From: Limnochordia bacterium
Lineage (GTDB): Bacteria > Bacillota > Limnochordia > DUMW01
Direction: 5' to 3'
Length of the DNA: 64,000 nt
Assembly (NCBI GenBank): GCA_023230925.1
Contig: JALNWK010000009.1
Span: 8,910 to 72,909 of the forward strand
Positions 1 to 9,156 of this stretch are shown piece by piece. How positions within the stretch are numbered: the first letter of the stretch is position 1; each line of letters starts with the position of its first letter. Position numbers and translations under genes: made by a program. The notes under the pieces are model-generated. The model worked only from the letters and a program-made list of their open reading frames with translations. It was not told the origin of the DNA and did no database searches.

Positions 1-1
1 A

Positions 2-1474
2 GAGGCTCAGACCCTTGCCAATCTATATTTGGCCCTGGAACATGATCTGGAGATTATTCCGGTGATCAACAAGATTGATTTACCCAGTGCTGACCCTGAA
101 TGGGTGCTTAACGAACTAGAGGAGTCCATTGGGATTAGCAAGGATGAGGCATTGCTTGTAAGTGCGAAAACCGGGGAGGGCATCGAAGGGGTGCTAGAGG
201 CAATTGTGCATCGAATTCCTCCACCCAAAGGAGCGGAGGATGCTCCTTTACGGGCCTTGATCTTTGACTCTCACTTCGACAGTTATCGAGGTGTTGTTGC
301 CTATATTCGAGTCATGGAAGGCAGTGTATCTGTGAAGGATGAGATCAAGTTGATGTCCAATCACCGGGAGTTTTTGGTCGATGAGCTTGGAGTGTTTCGG
401 CCGGATATGCACTCGGTAAAGAGGTTAGGTCCCGGTGAAGTGGGCTGCCTGCTGGCCAGTATGAAGGATGTTAAGGATAGTCGGGTGGGAGATACGATCA
501 CCCATGTGAAGAACCCAGCCCAGGTTCCCCTACCGGGGTATCGGGCTGCTCGTTCCATGGTCTATTGCGGGTTATACCCTGTGGATAACGAGGACTTTAC
601 ATCCCTACGTGATGCCCTAGAGAAGTTGCAACTTAATGATGCTGCGCTGGTATTTGAACCGGAGACCTCGGTGGCTTTAGGATTTGGTTTCCGCTGTGGC
701 TTTCTTGGTTTGCTTCATTTAGAGATTGTACAAGAGCGCCTTGAGCGCGAATTTGATATGAATCTCATTACTACTGCACCCAGTGTCGTTTATCGGGTGG
801 AAACCAGCGAAGGCAAGACCATGGAAATTCATAATCCGGCAGACTTTCCCCCGCAAAACGAGATTGAAAACATCAAGGAGCCCTTTGTGAAAGCGAAGAT
901 TGTGGTGCCGGACCAGTTTATTGGCTCGGTGATGGAGCTGTGTCAAGATCGACGGGGTGAGTATCAGGGAATGGAGTATTTAGGTCCCGGACGGGCCATG
1001 CTCCAATATGATTTGCCCTTAAGTGAGATTCTCATGGACTTTTTTGATCGCCTAAAATCCGGTACCCGGGGGTATGGGACCTTGGATTATGAATTTGACG
1101 GCTACCGGGATACCGATGCGGTCAAACTGGATATTCTGCTTAACGGTAAGTCCGTGGATGCCCTCTCCTGCATTGTGCACCGTAGTAAAGCAGCTGCGAG
1201 GGGACGCGCCCTAGCCGATAAATTAAAGGATGTGATTCCCAGGCAGATGTTTACTGTTCCCATCCAAGCCGCAGTAGGCAATAAGGTTCTGGCCCGGACG
1301 AATATTAGGGCTTTACGCAAAGACGTTACGGCAAAATGCTACGGTGGCGACGTAAGCCGAAAACGAAAGCTACTGGAGAAGCAAAAGGAAGGGAAAAAGC
1401 GCATGAAGCAGATTGGGAATATTGAGATTCCCCAAGAAGCTTTTATGGCAATTCTAAGTATCGAAGATGACTAG
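2..1474 (+). CDS. lepA: Elongation factor 4 (LepA), 5' end cut by window edge
   Basis: Translational GTPase that binds stalled ribosomes and back-translocates tRNA. The reading frame is open from base 2 and begins EAQTLANLYLALEHD, which matches the interior of LepA, so about 110 N-terminal residues with the P-loop lie outside the window. Visible motifs are the G4 element NKIDLP, the G5 element VSAKTGEG, the EF-G-like domain ALGFGFRCGFLGLLH and the LepA-specific C-terminal region with KRKLLEKQKEGKKRMK and the ending IPQEAFMAIL. The stop overlaps the hemW start by 8 nt, which fits translational coupling; lepA-hemW-hrcA is a common Bacillota order. The identification is secure; only the start is missing. 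Confidence 0.97.
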   Translation, partial: EAQTLANLYLALEHDLEIIPVINKIDLPSADPEWVLNELEESIGISKDEALLVSAKTGEGIEGVLEAIVHRIPPPKGAEDAPLRALIFDSHFDSYRGVVAYIRVMEGSVSVKDEIKLMSNHREFLVDELGVFRPDMHSVKRLGPGEVGCLLASMKDVKDSRVGDTITHVKNPAQVPLPGYRAARSMVYCGLYPVDNEDFTSLRDALEKLQLNDAALVFEPETSVALGFGFRCGFLGLLHLEIVQERLEREFDMNLITTAPSVVYRVETSEGKTMEIHNPADFPPQNEIENIKEPFVKAKIVVPDQFIGSVMELCQDRRGEYQGMEYLGPGRAMLQYDLPLSEILMDFFDRLKSGTRGYGTLDYEFDGYRDTDAVKLDILLNGKSVDALSCIVHRSKAAARGRALADKLKDVIPRQMFTVPIQAAVGNKVLARTNIRALRKDVTAKCYGGDVSRKRKLLEKQKEGKKRMKQIGNIEIPQEAFMAILSIEDD

Positions 1475-2609
1475 GCAACTGAATTATGGTGGGATATATG
1501 TGCATATTCCCTTCTGTGAAAGCAAATGCCCCTATTGTGATTTTCTGTCCTTTCCCGGATATTACCAGGTAATCGATGCTTATCTTCAGGCACTAGAAGC
1601 GGAGATGGATTACATTAGTGCTAATCTCCAAAGGGAATGTGTTTTTGATACCATCTATTTCGGGGGTGGTACGCCTTCTTTGCTTTCGCCTCCACAGTTA
1701 GAGCGCATCCTGGCGAAGATCCATAGGTGCTTTGAGATCAAGGGAGACTTGGAGGTTACCTTGGAAGCCAATCCCTGCAGTCTTTCTCTGGATAAGCTCC
1801 AGGGCTACAAGCAACTTGGTGTCAATCGGCTTAGCCTCGGGGTTCAATCACTAAATGCGGGGGAGCTCAGAACTCTAGGAAGGTTGCACGATGCGGATGC
1901 CGCCAGGGAGACTTACTTGCGCGCCCAGAATGTGGGGTTTAGTAATATAAGCGTTGATCTCATCTTTGGCATCCCCGGCCAAAGCCTTGCCAATTGGCAT
2001 GATACCCTAGAGGAGATCACTAACTGGGCTCCGCCACATATTTCGACCTACTGTCTCACCGTGGAACCACAGACTCCCTTAGGGGAACTGGTGGCATCGG
2101 GGAGGGTTGTCATGCCCACAGACTCCCTGCAAGCAAGGATGTATACCCACACGATCGCTTTTCTGAAAACTAGGGGCTATGATCATTATGAGATCTCAAA
2201 TTTCACAAGGCATCAACCCTGTCGCCACAATCTGCATTATTGGCGGAATGATTGGTATTTAGGTTTTGGACTAGGCGCCCATTCTCACTTTGGTCACGCC
2301 CGTTTTGCCAACGAAGGCTCCCTGCACGATTACTTGCCCAAATATACCCGAACCCAGCCTGGGGTGTATCGAACCTATCACTCGCCTTATGTTGTGATGC
2401 AGGAGACGATGTTTATGGGGCTGCGGTTACTTGAGGGCGTATCAGTGCCACGTTTTCGAGAACGCTTTAATCGTCTACCGATAGAAGTCTTCCATGAAGA
2501 GCTAGAGTATTTGGAGCAAGCGGGGTTGGTTGACTGTTCGTGTGATCGGATCAAATTGACACCAAAGGGAGTAATGTTTGGCAATCAAGCTTTTGTGGAG
2601 TTCGTTTAA
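1467..2609 (+). CDS. hemW: Radical SAM heme chaperone HemW
   Basis: A 380-residue HemN-like radical SAM protein that binds heme and delivers it to respiratory proteins; older annotations call it oxygen-independent coproporphyrinogen oxidase. The cluster motif CESKCPYCDF (C18, C22, C25) has the CxxxCxYC spacing of the family and is followed by the glycine-rich FGGGTPS element. The ATG lies inside the lepA stop region (8-nt overlap). Location between lepA and hrcA is typical of HemW rather than true HemN. The C-terminal HemN domain is present (LLEGVSVPRFRERF region). Assignment as chaperone rather than oxidase is from family context. Confidence 0.93.
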   Translation: MTRQLNYGGIYVHIPFCESKCPYCDFLSFPGYYQVIDAYLQALEAEMDYISANLQRECVFDTIYFGGGTPSLLSPPQLERILAKIHRCFEIKGDLEVTLEANPCSLSLDKLQGYKQLGVNRLSLGVQSLNAGELRTLGRLHDADAARETYLRAQNVGFSNISVDLIFGIPGQSLANWHDTLEEITNWAPPHISTYCLTVEPQTPLGELVASGRVVMPTDSLQARMYTHTIAFLKTRGYDHYEISNFTRHQPCRHNLHYWRNDWYLGFGLGAHSHFGHARFANEGSLHDYLPKYTRTQPGVYRTYHSPYVVMQETMFMGLRLLEGVSVPRFRERFNRLPIEVFHEELEYLEQAGLVDCSCDRIKLTPKGVMFGNQAFVEFV

Positions 2610-2633
2610 TGGGCTGTCGGCATGGTCCTGCTC

Positions 2634-2662
2634 TTGACAAAGAGGTTACTCGGTGGTATTTT
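2634..2662 (+). promoter_or_regulatory. SigA-type promoter of the hrcA heat-shock operon
   Basis: TTGACA at 2634-2639 and TATTTT at 2657-2662 are separated by exactly 17 bp. The predicted transcription start falls next to the CIRCE operator that begins at 2677, so HrcA bound there would block initiation. Confidence 0.8.
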
Positions 2663-2676
2663 TAACATGAACGCTG

Positions 2677-2703
2677 TTAGCACTCTTGCTATATGAGTGC
2701 TAA
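2677..2703 (+). promoter_or_regulatory. CIRCE operator (HrcA binding site)
   Basis: A perfect match to the CIRCE consensus TTAGCACTC-N9-GAGTGCTAA: left arm 2677-2685, spacer 2686-2694, right arm 2695-2703. It lies between the promoter and the hrcA start and indicates autoregulated, heat-inducible control of hrcA-grpE-dnaK-dnaJ by HrcA with GroE as co-modulator, as known in Bacillota. Confidence 0.97.
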
Positions 2704-2737
2704 GTGTTTCCGAGCTCACCAGGTGGGGGGTGTGGTC

Positions 2738-3763
2738 ATGGACGATAGAAAACGCAAGATATTAGAAGCAATAACCGACGACTATATTTTTACCGCGGAA
2801 CCTGTCGGTTCCCGGACCATTGCCCGGCGTCATAATCTAGGCGTAAGTGCGGCCACGATTCGCAATGAGATGTCTGATCTTGAAGAACATGGCTTTCTCC
2901 ATCAACCCCATACATCCGCCGGACGTATTCCGTCGGATAAGGGCTATCGTTTTTATGTAGATGTGTTGATGGAACCGGATTTAATTGAGCTGGCTGAGCG
3001 GATCCGAATCAAAAGGGAGATCAATGCAAAACGAAGGGAAATTGAAGATGCGATTAGCTATGCCACGCGACTTCTTGCAGTACTAACCCAGTATACCTCA
3101 ATTGCATTGGCACCGAGCCTTAGCATGAGCCGTTTTCGGCATGTGCGGATAGTCCCTCTTGAAGAGAAAAATGTGATGGTTATCTCTGTTATTGATCCAG
3201 GTTTTGTCCAAAACAAGATCCTAGAAAGCAGCGAACCGATTAGCGAACAGTCGGCTAATCATATGTCGGATTATCTTAGCCATCTGCTTAGGACACTAAC
3301 GATCAATGATTTAACCAAGGGGGTCATCAATGAGCTAAGGAATGTGATCCAGGATGCGATGTTGTTCCAAGATTTCATGGAGCTTCTTGTTGCTGGGCTT
3401 GACAGTAGACCCCAGGAGAGAATATATTTAGACGGAGCTACCAATTTGCTGGAACAGCCAGAGTTTAAGGATGTGGAAAAGGCCAGAACACTGCTCAGGG
3501 TCCTGGAAGGACGGCATGTTATCTTTGATCTGCTTGATCCTGCCAACGTTACTGGAGGTTTACGGGTGATCATCGGAAGTGAGCACAAGTATGAGGAACT
3601 ACAGAGCTGCAGTATCGTGATGGCGACATATCATATTAAAGGCGAGGTCTTTGGCAGTATGGGGGTCCTAGGTCCCACCAGGATGAATTACCGGCGAACC
3701 TTGTCCTTAGTTCAGTTTATGGCCGAAAGTTTAAGTGAGACACTGACCAACATTACCCGGTGA
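2738..3763 (+). CDS. hrcA: Heat-inducible transcription repressor HrcA
   Basis: Repressor of class I heat-shock genes, 341 residues with this start. The N-terminal winged helix is seen in YIFTAEPVGSRTIARR and SAATIRNEMSDLEEHGFL, followed by HQPHTSAGRIPSDKGYR, a family hallmark. The C-terminal dimerisation domain includes VLGPTRMNY. I chose ATG 2738 because an in-frame upstream ATG (2693) lies inside CIRCE, too close to the predicted transcription start, and has no ribosome site, whereas GGTGGGGGG at 2722-2730 precedes 2738. First gene of the operon hrcA-grpE-dnaK-dnaJ-prmA-rsmE-mtaB. Confidence 0.96.
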   Translation: MDDRKRKILEAITDDYIFTAEPVGSRTIARRHNLGVSAATIRNEMSDLEEHGFLHQPHTSAGRIPSDKGYRFYVDVLMEPDLIELAERIRIKREINAKRREIEDAISYATRLLAVLTQYTSIALAPSLSMSRFRHVRIVPLEEKNVMVISVIDPGFVQNKILESSEPISEQSANHMSDYLSHLLRTLTINDLTKGVINELRNVIQDAMLFQDFMELLVAGLDSRPQERIYLDGATNLLEQPEFKDVEKARTLLRVLEGRHVIFDLLDPANVTGGLRVIIGSEHKYEELQSCSIVMATYHIKGEVFGSMGVLGPTRMNYRRTLSLVQFMAESLSETLTNITR

Positions 3764-3827
3764 ATTTGGATTTGGATGCGAATTCTACCGGGGATTTGCG
3801 CGTTAAGAACCCTGTGAGGTGAACAGA

Positions 3828-4472
3828 TTGGAAAAACACCCTGCCTTTGATGGTGAGGAGAAGAATGTAAGTGAGGACCCGAGCTTAGATGACGGGGATG
3901 GTGTTGTCACCGAGGGGGAGAGGGAAGAACCCCCAAAACCAGAGGAATTGCTAGCAGTGACACAGTCTGCCTTAGAACAGGCAACCAGTCAGCTAAAGGA
4001 GCTGGCTAAAGAAAAGGAAGGGCTCCAGGACCGGTATGTTAGGCTACAAGCTGACTTTGATAACTTCAGACGGCGTACCCGTAAAGAAATGGCTGAAGCC
4101 GGTGAGCAGGCTGTGGCCAAGTTTGTTTTGGAGATACTTCCTCTTATAGATAACCTGCAGCTGGCGGTGCAGAGTCAGTCTCAAAACGAGACTAACCAAG
4201 GCGTGGTTGCAGGTGTTAAAATGGTCCTAGACCAGTTTACAGAGGTGTTTAGTAGCTATGGGGTCCAGCCTATTGCTGCTTTAGGTAAGGAGTACGATCC
4301 TACTGTACATGAGGCTTTAATGACGGTGGAGACCGATGAGGTCTCTCCAGGATGTATCCTTGAAGAGTTAAGATGTGGCTATATCCAGCGAGAACGGGTA
4401 CTACGCCCGAGTCTTGTTAAGGTTGCCGCAGCAGCTGCAAAGAAGGAACCCGTTGATGGTGAAAAAGCCTAA
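3828..4472 (+). CDS. grpE: Nucleotide exchange factor GrpE
   Basis: DnaK co-chaperone that releases ADP. The acidic, low-complexity N-terminus (about 50 residues) precedes a long coiled coil (LEQATSQLKELAKEKEGL onward) with the conserved core LQADFDNFRRRTRKE. The C-terminal beta domain carries the GrpE signature ending with HEALMTVET, GYIQRERVLRPSLVKV. Start: TTG at 3828 is preferred because AGGTG at 3817-3821 sits 6 nt upstream; the alternative in-frame GTG at 3819 would lie within that Shine-Dalgarno sequence. Located 64 nt downstream of hrcA and 33 nt before dnaK, so presumably CIRCE-controlled. Confidence 0.95.
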   Translation: MEKHPAFDGEEKNVSEDPSLDDGDGVVTEGEREEPPKPEELLAVTQSALEQATSQLKELAKEKEGLQDRYVRLQADFDNFRRRTRKEMAEAGEQAVAKFVLEILPLIDNLQLAVQSQSQNETNQGVVAGVKMVLDQFTEVFSSYGVQPIAALGKEYDPTVHEALMTVETDEVSPGCILEELRCGYIQRERVLRPSLVKVAAAAAKKEPVDGEKA

Positions 4473-4505
4473 AGTGTTAGCGAAAGAAGAAGGAGTGGGG
4501 TATAA

Positions 4506-6332
4506 ATGGGAAAAATAGTTGGGATTGATCTTGGCACCACTAACTCATGTATTTCTGTGATCGAGGGCGGTGAACCCGTCGTTATCCCCAATACGGAGGG
4601 AAGCCGAACGACCCCTTCGGTTGTTGCTTTTACTAAAGATGGGGAGCTTTTGGTGGGGGAAGCTGCCAAAAGGCAGGCAATAACTAACCCAGATCGTACT
4701 ATTATGTCCATTAAGCGGGATATGGGTACGAGCCGTACGGTGCAAATAGACGGTAAGAAGTATACACCACAAGAAATCTCAGCGATGATCCTGCGCAAGC
4801 TAAAGCAAGATGCCCAGGATTATCTCGGTGAAGAGATTACCGAGGCGGTAATTACTGTACCTGCCTATTTTACTGATGCACAGCGCCAGGCGACAAAGGA
4901 TGCCGGCCGCATTGCTGGTCTTGATGTCAAGAGGATCATCAATGAACCCACGGCGGCATCTTTAGCCTATGGTTTGGATAAGGAAGACAATCATACGATC
5001 TTGGTTTTTGACCTGGGCGGTGGAACCTTTGATGTATCCATTCTGGAACTAGGCGATGGAGTCTTTGAAGTGATCGCGACCCGGGGGAATAACCGGTTAG
5101 GTGGCGATGACTTCGATCAGCGCATTGTCAACTATATGGTTGATGACTTCAAGAAAAAGCACCGGATCGATCTGACCAAGGACCGGATGGCTATGCAGCG
5201 ACTTAGGGAAGCGGCGGAAAAGGCTAAGATCGAACTCTCGGGACGCCAGTTAACCACGATCAATCTTCCGTTTATCTCCGCAGGAGAGAGCGGCCCCTTG
5301 CATCTGGAGTTTGAGCTGACCAGAAGCAAGTTTAACGAACTGACCAACGATTTGGTTGAGGCTACGATGGAGCCGATCCGCAAGGCTCTATCCGACGCAA
5401 GCTTGAGTGCTGGTGAAGTAGATAAGGTCATTTTGGTGGGCGGATCAACTAGGATTCCCGCGGTGCAAGAGGCCATCCACAAGCTTCTGAGCAAGGAGCC
5501 AAGCAAAGGAGTCAATCCCGATGAGAGTGTTGCCATTGGTGCGGCCATTCAGGCGGGAGTCTTGGCCGGTGAGGTTAGGGACGTGGTGCTTCTTGATGTT
5601 ACGCCACTGTCTTTGGGGATTGAGACCTTAGGCGGAGTAATGACCACACTAATTAAGCGAAACACCACAATTCCCACGAGCCAAAAGCAGATTTTCAGCA
5701 CTGCCGCAGATAATCAGACGGCGGTGGATATCCATGTGCTTCAAGGAGAACGGGCTATGGCCGCGGATAACATTACCCTTGGCCGCTTCCAGCTGACAGG
5801 AATTCCTCCAGCACCCAGGGGTATACCACAAATCGAGGTAACCTTTGATATAGATGCCAATGGTATTGTTAATGTATCAGCTAAGGATCTGGGTACCGGC
5901 AAGGAGCAGAAAATTACAATTACCTCCAACAGTGGGCTTTCTGAGCAAGACATCGAGAAAATGGTGAAAGAGGCTCAGTCGCATGAAGAGGAAGATAAAA
6001 AGCGACGGGAGCGTATTGAACTGCGGAACGAATCCGAACAGCTAATTTATTCTGTAGACAAAACCGTGAATGATTTAGGCGATAAGGTCACAGAGGATGA
6101 AAAGAATCGGATCGAGAAGGCTAAAGCAGACCTAAGCAGTGTTAAGGATGGGGACGATACGGAGAAAATCAAGGATGCCATGGATGCATTGAGCAAGGAG
6201 CTTCATGAGATCTCCACTCGTCTGTACCAGACCCAAGAAGGGAACCAGGCCCAGGATCAGGCCCAGGATCAGGATGCTCCGCCAGAGGATGACGTGGTGG
6301 ATGCCGATTTTAAGGAAGTTGACGATAACTAG
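4506..6332 (+). CDS. dnaK: Chaperone DnaK (Hsp70)
   Basis: ATP-dependent Hsp70 chaperone, 608 residues, normal length for Bacillota. The actin-like ATPase domain starts MGKIVGIDLGTTNSCISV, with VPAYFTDAQRQATKDAG, the phosphate-2 loop VFDLGGGTFDVSIL and VILVGGSTRIPAVQE. The linker DVVLLDVTPLSLGIET leads to the substrate-binding domain and a helical lid. It ends with a small AQDQAQDQ repeat and an acidic tail DVVDADFKEVDD. Middle of the heat-shock operon, acting with the adjacent GrpE and DnaJ. Confidence 0.98.
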   Translation: MGKIVGIDLGTTNSCISVIEGGEPVVIPNTEGSRTTPSVVAFTKDGELLVGEAAKRQAITNPDRTIMSIKRDMGTSRTVQIDGKKYTPQEISAMILRKLKQDAQDYLGEEITEAVITVPAYFTDAQRQATKDAGRIAGLDVKRIINEPTAASLAYGLDKEDNHTILVFDLGGGTFDVSILELGDGVFEVIATRGNNRLGGDDFDQRIVNYMVDDFKKKHRIDLTKDRMAMQRLREAAEKAKIELSGRQLTTINLPFISAGESGPLHLEFELTRSKFNELTNDLVEATMEPIRKALSDASLSAGEVDKVILVGGSTRIPAVQEAIHKLLSKEPSKGVNPDESVAIGAAIQAGVLAGEVRDVVLLDVTPLSLGIETLGGVMTTLIKRNTTIPTSQKQIFSTAADNQTAVDIHVLQGERAMAADNITLGRFQLTGIPPAPRGIPQIEVTFDIDANGIVNVSAKDLGTGKEQKITITSNSGLSEQDIEKMVKEAQSHEEEDKKRRERIELRNESEQLIYSVDKTVNDLGDKVTEDEKNRIEKAKADLSSVKDGDDTEKIKDAMDALSKELHEISTRLYQTQEGNQAQDQAQDQDAPPEDDVVDADFKEVDDN

Positions 6333-6360
6333 CTGAAAGTGATAGCCGAGGTGGTAAGGT

Positions 6361-7512
6361 TTGGCCAAAAGAGACTACTATGAGGTCCTCGGTGTGGGGC
6401 GCGATGCAACGGATAATGAGATAAAACAGGCTTTCCGTAAGCTGGCCCGTAAGTACCACCCGGATGTGAATAAGGCTCCCGAAGCGGAAGAGAAGTTCAA
6501 AGAGATTAATGAGGCCTATCAGGTATTAAGTAATGCCGATGCTCGGGCTAAGTATGACCAGTTCGGTCATGCAGCCTTTGATGGAACATCAGGGGAAGGT
6601 GGCTTCGGCGGCTTTGACTTCGGGGGCTTTGGGGATTTTGGTAGCATCTTTGAGGATTTATTCGGGGGTGCCTTTACCCAAGGAGGTAGGCAGCCCCGGG
6701 GTCCAATCCGAGGTACCGATTTGCAGACGGAGATTGTGATTGAGTTTGAAGAAGCGGCCTTTGGCGTAGAAAAAGAGATTCCCATTAACCGGGTGGAAAC
6801 CTGTGATCATTGCCATGGCAATGGAGCAGAACCGGGTACACCTATTCGTCGGTGTCCTGATTGCGGTGGAACCGGTCAAGTACGGCGTACCCAGCAGACC
6901 TTTCTAGGCCAGATGGTTAATGTGCAGGCTTGTCCCCGCTGCCGGGGGGAGGGTGACGTGTATGATACTCCCTGTAAGCGGTGCAACGGGGAGAAGGTAT
7001 TGCGCAAGAACCGGAAGGTCAAGATCAACGTGCCCCAAGGGATTGAATCAGGGCAGAGAATTCGTGCGAGTGGACAGGGCGATGCGGGAAGACGGGGTGG
7101 TCCAGCAGGGGATTTGTATGTTTATGTGCGGGTAAAACCCCATAAACTATTTACCCGGAAGGGGAATGATGTGTATATCGAGGTACCGGTAAGCTTTGTG
7201 CAGGCTGCCCTAGGTACCGAGATAGAGGTTCCCACATTATATGGACCGGTGAAGGTACAGATACCGCCGGGAACCCAGCCGGAGACGAGTTTTCGGCTGA
7301 AGGATAAGGGGATTTCCGATGTGCGGGGCTATGGAAAAGGTGACCAATATGTATTGGCTAAGGTGACGGTGCCCACGAAACTCAGCGAGGAGCAGAAGGC
7401 CTTGTTGCTGCAGTTTGCTGATATTTCCGGTGAAGAAGTGACGGATCAGCAAAGCAAGGGTTTCTTCGGTAGGGTCAAGGACGCCTTTGATGGATTGGGT
7501 CGCCATGGCTAG
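6361..7512 (+). CDS. dnaJ: Chaperone DnaJ (Hsp40)
   Basis: Hsp40 co-chaperone, 383 residues. The J domain has the HPD motif in KYHPDVNK, then a Gly/Phe-rich segment (GGFGGFDFGGFGDFG), then four zinc-binding repeats: CDHCHGNG, CPDCGGTG, CPRCRGEG and CKRCNGEK. The fourth keeps both cysteines but ends in K instead of the usual G. C-terminal substrate-binding beta domains follow. TTG start at 6361, with GTGGTAAGG upstream. Its stop overlaps the prmA start by 8 nt. Confidence 0.97.
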   Translation: MAKRDYYEVLGVGRDATDNEIKQAFRKLARKYHPDVNKAPEAEEKFKEINEAYQVLSNADARAKYDQFGHAAFDGTSGEGGFGGFDFGGFGDFGSIFEDLFGGAFTQGGRQPRGPIRGTDLQTEIVIEFEEAAFGVEKEIPINRVETCDHCHGNGAEPGTPIRRCPDCGGTGQVRRTQQTFLGQMVNVQACPRCRGEGDVYDTPCKRCNGEKVLRKNRKVKINVPQGIESGQRIRASGQGDAGRRGGPAGDLYVYVRVKPHKLFTRKGNDVYIEVPVSFVQAALGTEIEVPTLYGPVKVQIPPGTQPETSFRLKDKGISDVRGYGKGDQYVLAKVTVPTKLSEEQKALLLQFADISGEEVTDQQSKGFFGRVKDAFDGLGRHG

Positions 7513-8401
7513 TATTAACAAACAGGATCTAACATGGACCGAGATTGAGTTAATGGGTCCCGCCAGCCTTGGTGATGTTTTGGCCGTGATTCTACAGGAT
7601 GTCGGATGCAACGGTAGTTGGTTTGATGCCGCAGGGGAAGATGTCCGCGTGCGGGGCTATCTGGCCGAAGATATGACAGATTGGCTTTTGGACAGAATTC
7701 AGCAAGCACTGGCCCAAGTAGCCCAAGCTAATGAATTGCCCCCAGGAGCACTATCCGTAACTACGAAGCCTTGTGTGACGATGAATTGGGCCAGTGGGTG
7801 GAAGAAACACTATTCCCTTCTACCCATTGGCTCCCGTTTTGTCATCGTCCCTTCTTGGTTAGAGCAAGAAGCCACGGGAACCCAACGCATTCCCCTGCTG
7901 TTGGACCCGGGGATGGCCTTTGGCACAGGACTACACCCCACTACTCAGTTGGCCTTGGAGTTTTTGGAGCGGTCAGTAGTACCAGGTGATGTGGTATATG
8001 ATGTGGGGTGTGGTTCGGGGATTTTATCTATTGCTGCCTGTAAGATTGGTGCCCGCCGGGTTATTGCCGTAGACAACGATCTGGTAGCTGTGGTTGAAGC
8101 AAGGGAGAATGTAGCGCGGAACGGAATCGAGGATGAACGGTGTAGTGTAATCCATGGCAAGTTTCCCGCCGTGCCCGGTGGTTGTGCCGATGTGGTGATC
8201 ATGAATATCCTGGCTGAGGTAATCATTGCCAACGGTGCTGCGCTCAAAAGGACGGTGACTCCCGGTGGACTATTCATTGCCGGGGGGATTACAACAGCCC
8301 AACAACAATCAGTAATCACTGCCCTTGGTGCTGTGGGGTTTAGATTACTGGATATTGGGGAAAAAGAGGAATGGACGGGTATGATTTATAAAAATGGCTA
8401 G
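7505..8401 (+). CDS. prmA: Ribosomal protein L11 methyltransferase
   Basis: SAM-dependent methyltransferase modifying ribosomal protein L11; 298 residues from ATG 7505. The PrmA signature DPGMAFGTGLHPTTQ precedes the SAM-binding motif I VYDVGCGSGILSIAA, an acidic end of strand 2 (VIAVDND) and the catalytic-loop NILAEVI, which is the PrmA version of the NPPY-type motif. The start at 7505 gives an 8-nt overlap with dnaJ; a longer frame from 7487 would add six residues within dnaJ with no better ribosome site. dnaJ-prmA-rsmE is a conserved trio in Bacillota. Confidence 0.95.
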   Translation: MASINKQDLTWTEIELMGPASLGDVLAVILQDVGCNGSWFDAAGEDVRVRGYLAEDMTDWLLDRIQQALAQVAQANELPPGALSVTTKPCVTMNWASGWKKHYSLLPIGSRFVIVPSWLEQEATGTQRIPLLLDPGMAFGTGLHPTTQLALEFLERSVVPGDVVYDVGCGSGILSIAACKIGARRVIAVDNDLVAVVEARENVARNGIEDERCSVIHGKFPAVPGGCADVVIMNILAEVIIANGAALKRTVTPGGLFIAGGITTAQQQSVITALGAVGFRLLDIGEKEEWTGMIYKNG

Positions 8402-9155
8402 GCATCGGTTTATTAGTTCCAATATGGATGAGCAAGAGGGCTATGGGTATATCGATGAACCCACAGAGGTTCATCACCTAACAAAGGTACTACGCCTGCG
8501 GGTGGGTGATGAGATCGAGGTACTTGATGGAGTCAAACGTCAGTACTTAGCCCGTATACAGGTTGTCTCAGACATGGTGCAGTTCAAGATCCTAGAAAGA
8601 CTTCCTAACCGGGAGGCTCCCCTTCCATTGACTTTGGTTCAGGCCATCGGTAAAGGAGATAAACTGGATTTTGTAATGCGGGAGGGCACCCAGTTGGGTG
8701 TCTGTGACTTTGTACCCTGTTGGACCAAATATAGTGTGGTCCGACTGGATCAAAAGCGGGCGGAGGGCAAGGTGACAAGATGGCAGCGTATCTGCCAAGA
8801 GGCGGTCAAACAATGTGGGCGGGCTAAAGTGCCCAAGGTTCATAGTGTGATGAGCTTTGCTGAAGCCTTAACCTTTACCCAAGGGGATCTTGGTTGTGAT
8901 CTGGTGGTGATGCCCCATTACCCGGTTTCCTGTGGACTTTGGGATGTACTCAGCGATGCCAAGCCCAAATCAGTGGCCCTAGTTATTGGGCCCGAGGGTG
9001 GGTTCAGTGAGGATGAAGCGGCACTGGCAAAGGATATGGGCGTACATTTAGTTGGCTTAGGGCCTCGTATTCTGCGCACTGAAACGGCGGCGGTGGCCGC
9101 CCTAGCCGCGATAGGCTATGCCCTAGGTGATTTGGGCGATAAAGGAGAGTGCTAA
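8394..9155 (+). CDS. rsmE: 16S rRNA m3U1498 methyltransferase RsmE
   Basis: SPOUT-class methyltransferase for U1498 of 16S rRNA, 253 residues. An N-terminal PUA-like RNA-binding region (EVHHLTKVLRLRVGDEIEV) is followed by the trefoil-knot SAM site with IGPEGGFSEDEA and LGPRILRTETAAVAALA, both diagnostic for RsmE. The ATG overlaps the prmA stop by 8 nt, continuing the chain of coupled genes. Confidence 0.95.
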   Translation: MARHRFISSNMDEQEGYGYIDEPTEVHHLTKVLRLRVGDEIEVLDGVKRQYLARIQVVSDMVQFKILERLPNREAPLPLTLVQAIGKGDKLDFVMREGTQLGVCDFVPCWTKYSVVRLDQKRAEGKVTRWQRICQEAVKQCGRAKVPKVHSVMSFAEALTFTQGDLGCDLVVMPHYPVSCGLWDVLSDAKPKSVALVIGPEGGFSEDEAALAKDMGVHLVGLGPRILRTETAAVAALAAIGYALGDLGDKGEC

Positions 9156-9156
9156 C

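Noticed and set aside
2693..2737. Upstream in-frame ATG extension of hrcA
   Set aside because: The ATG lies inside the CIRCE operator, too close to the predicted transcription start to have a leader, and lacks a ribosome site; the start at 2738 is well supported.
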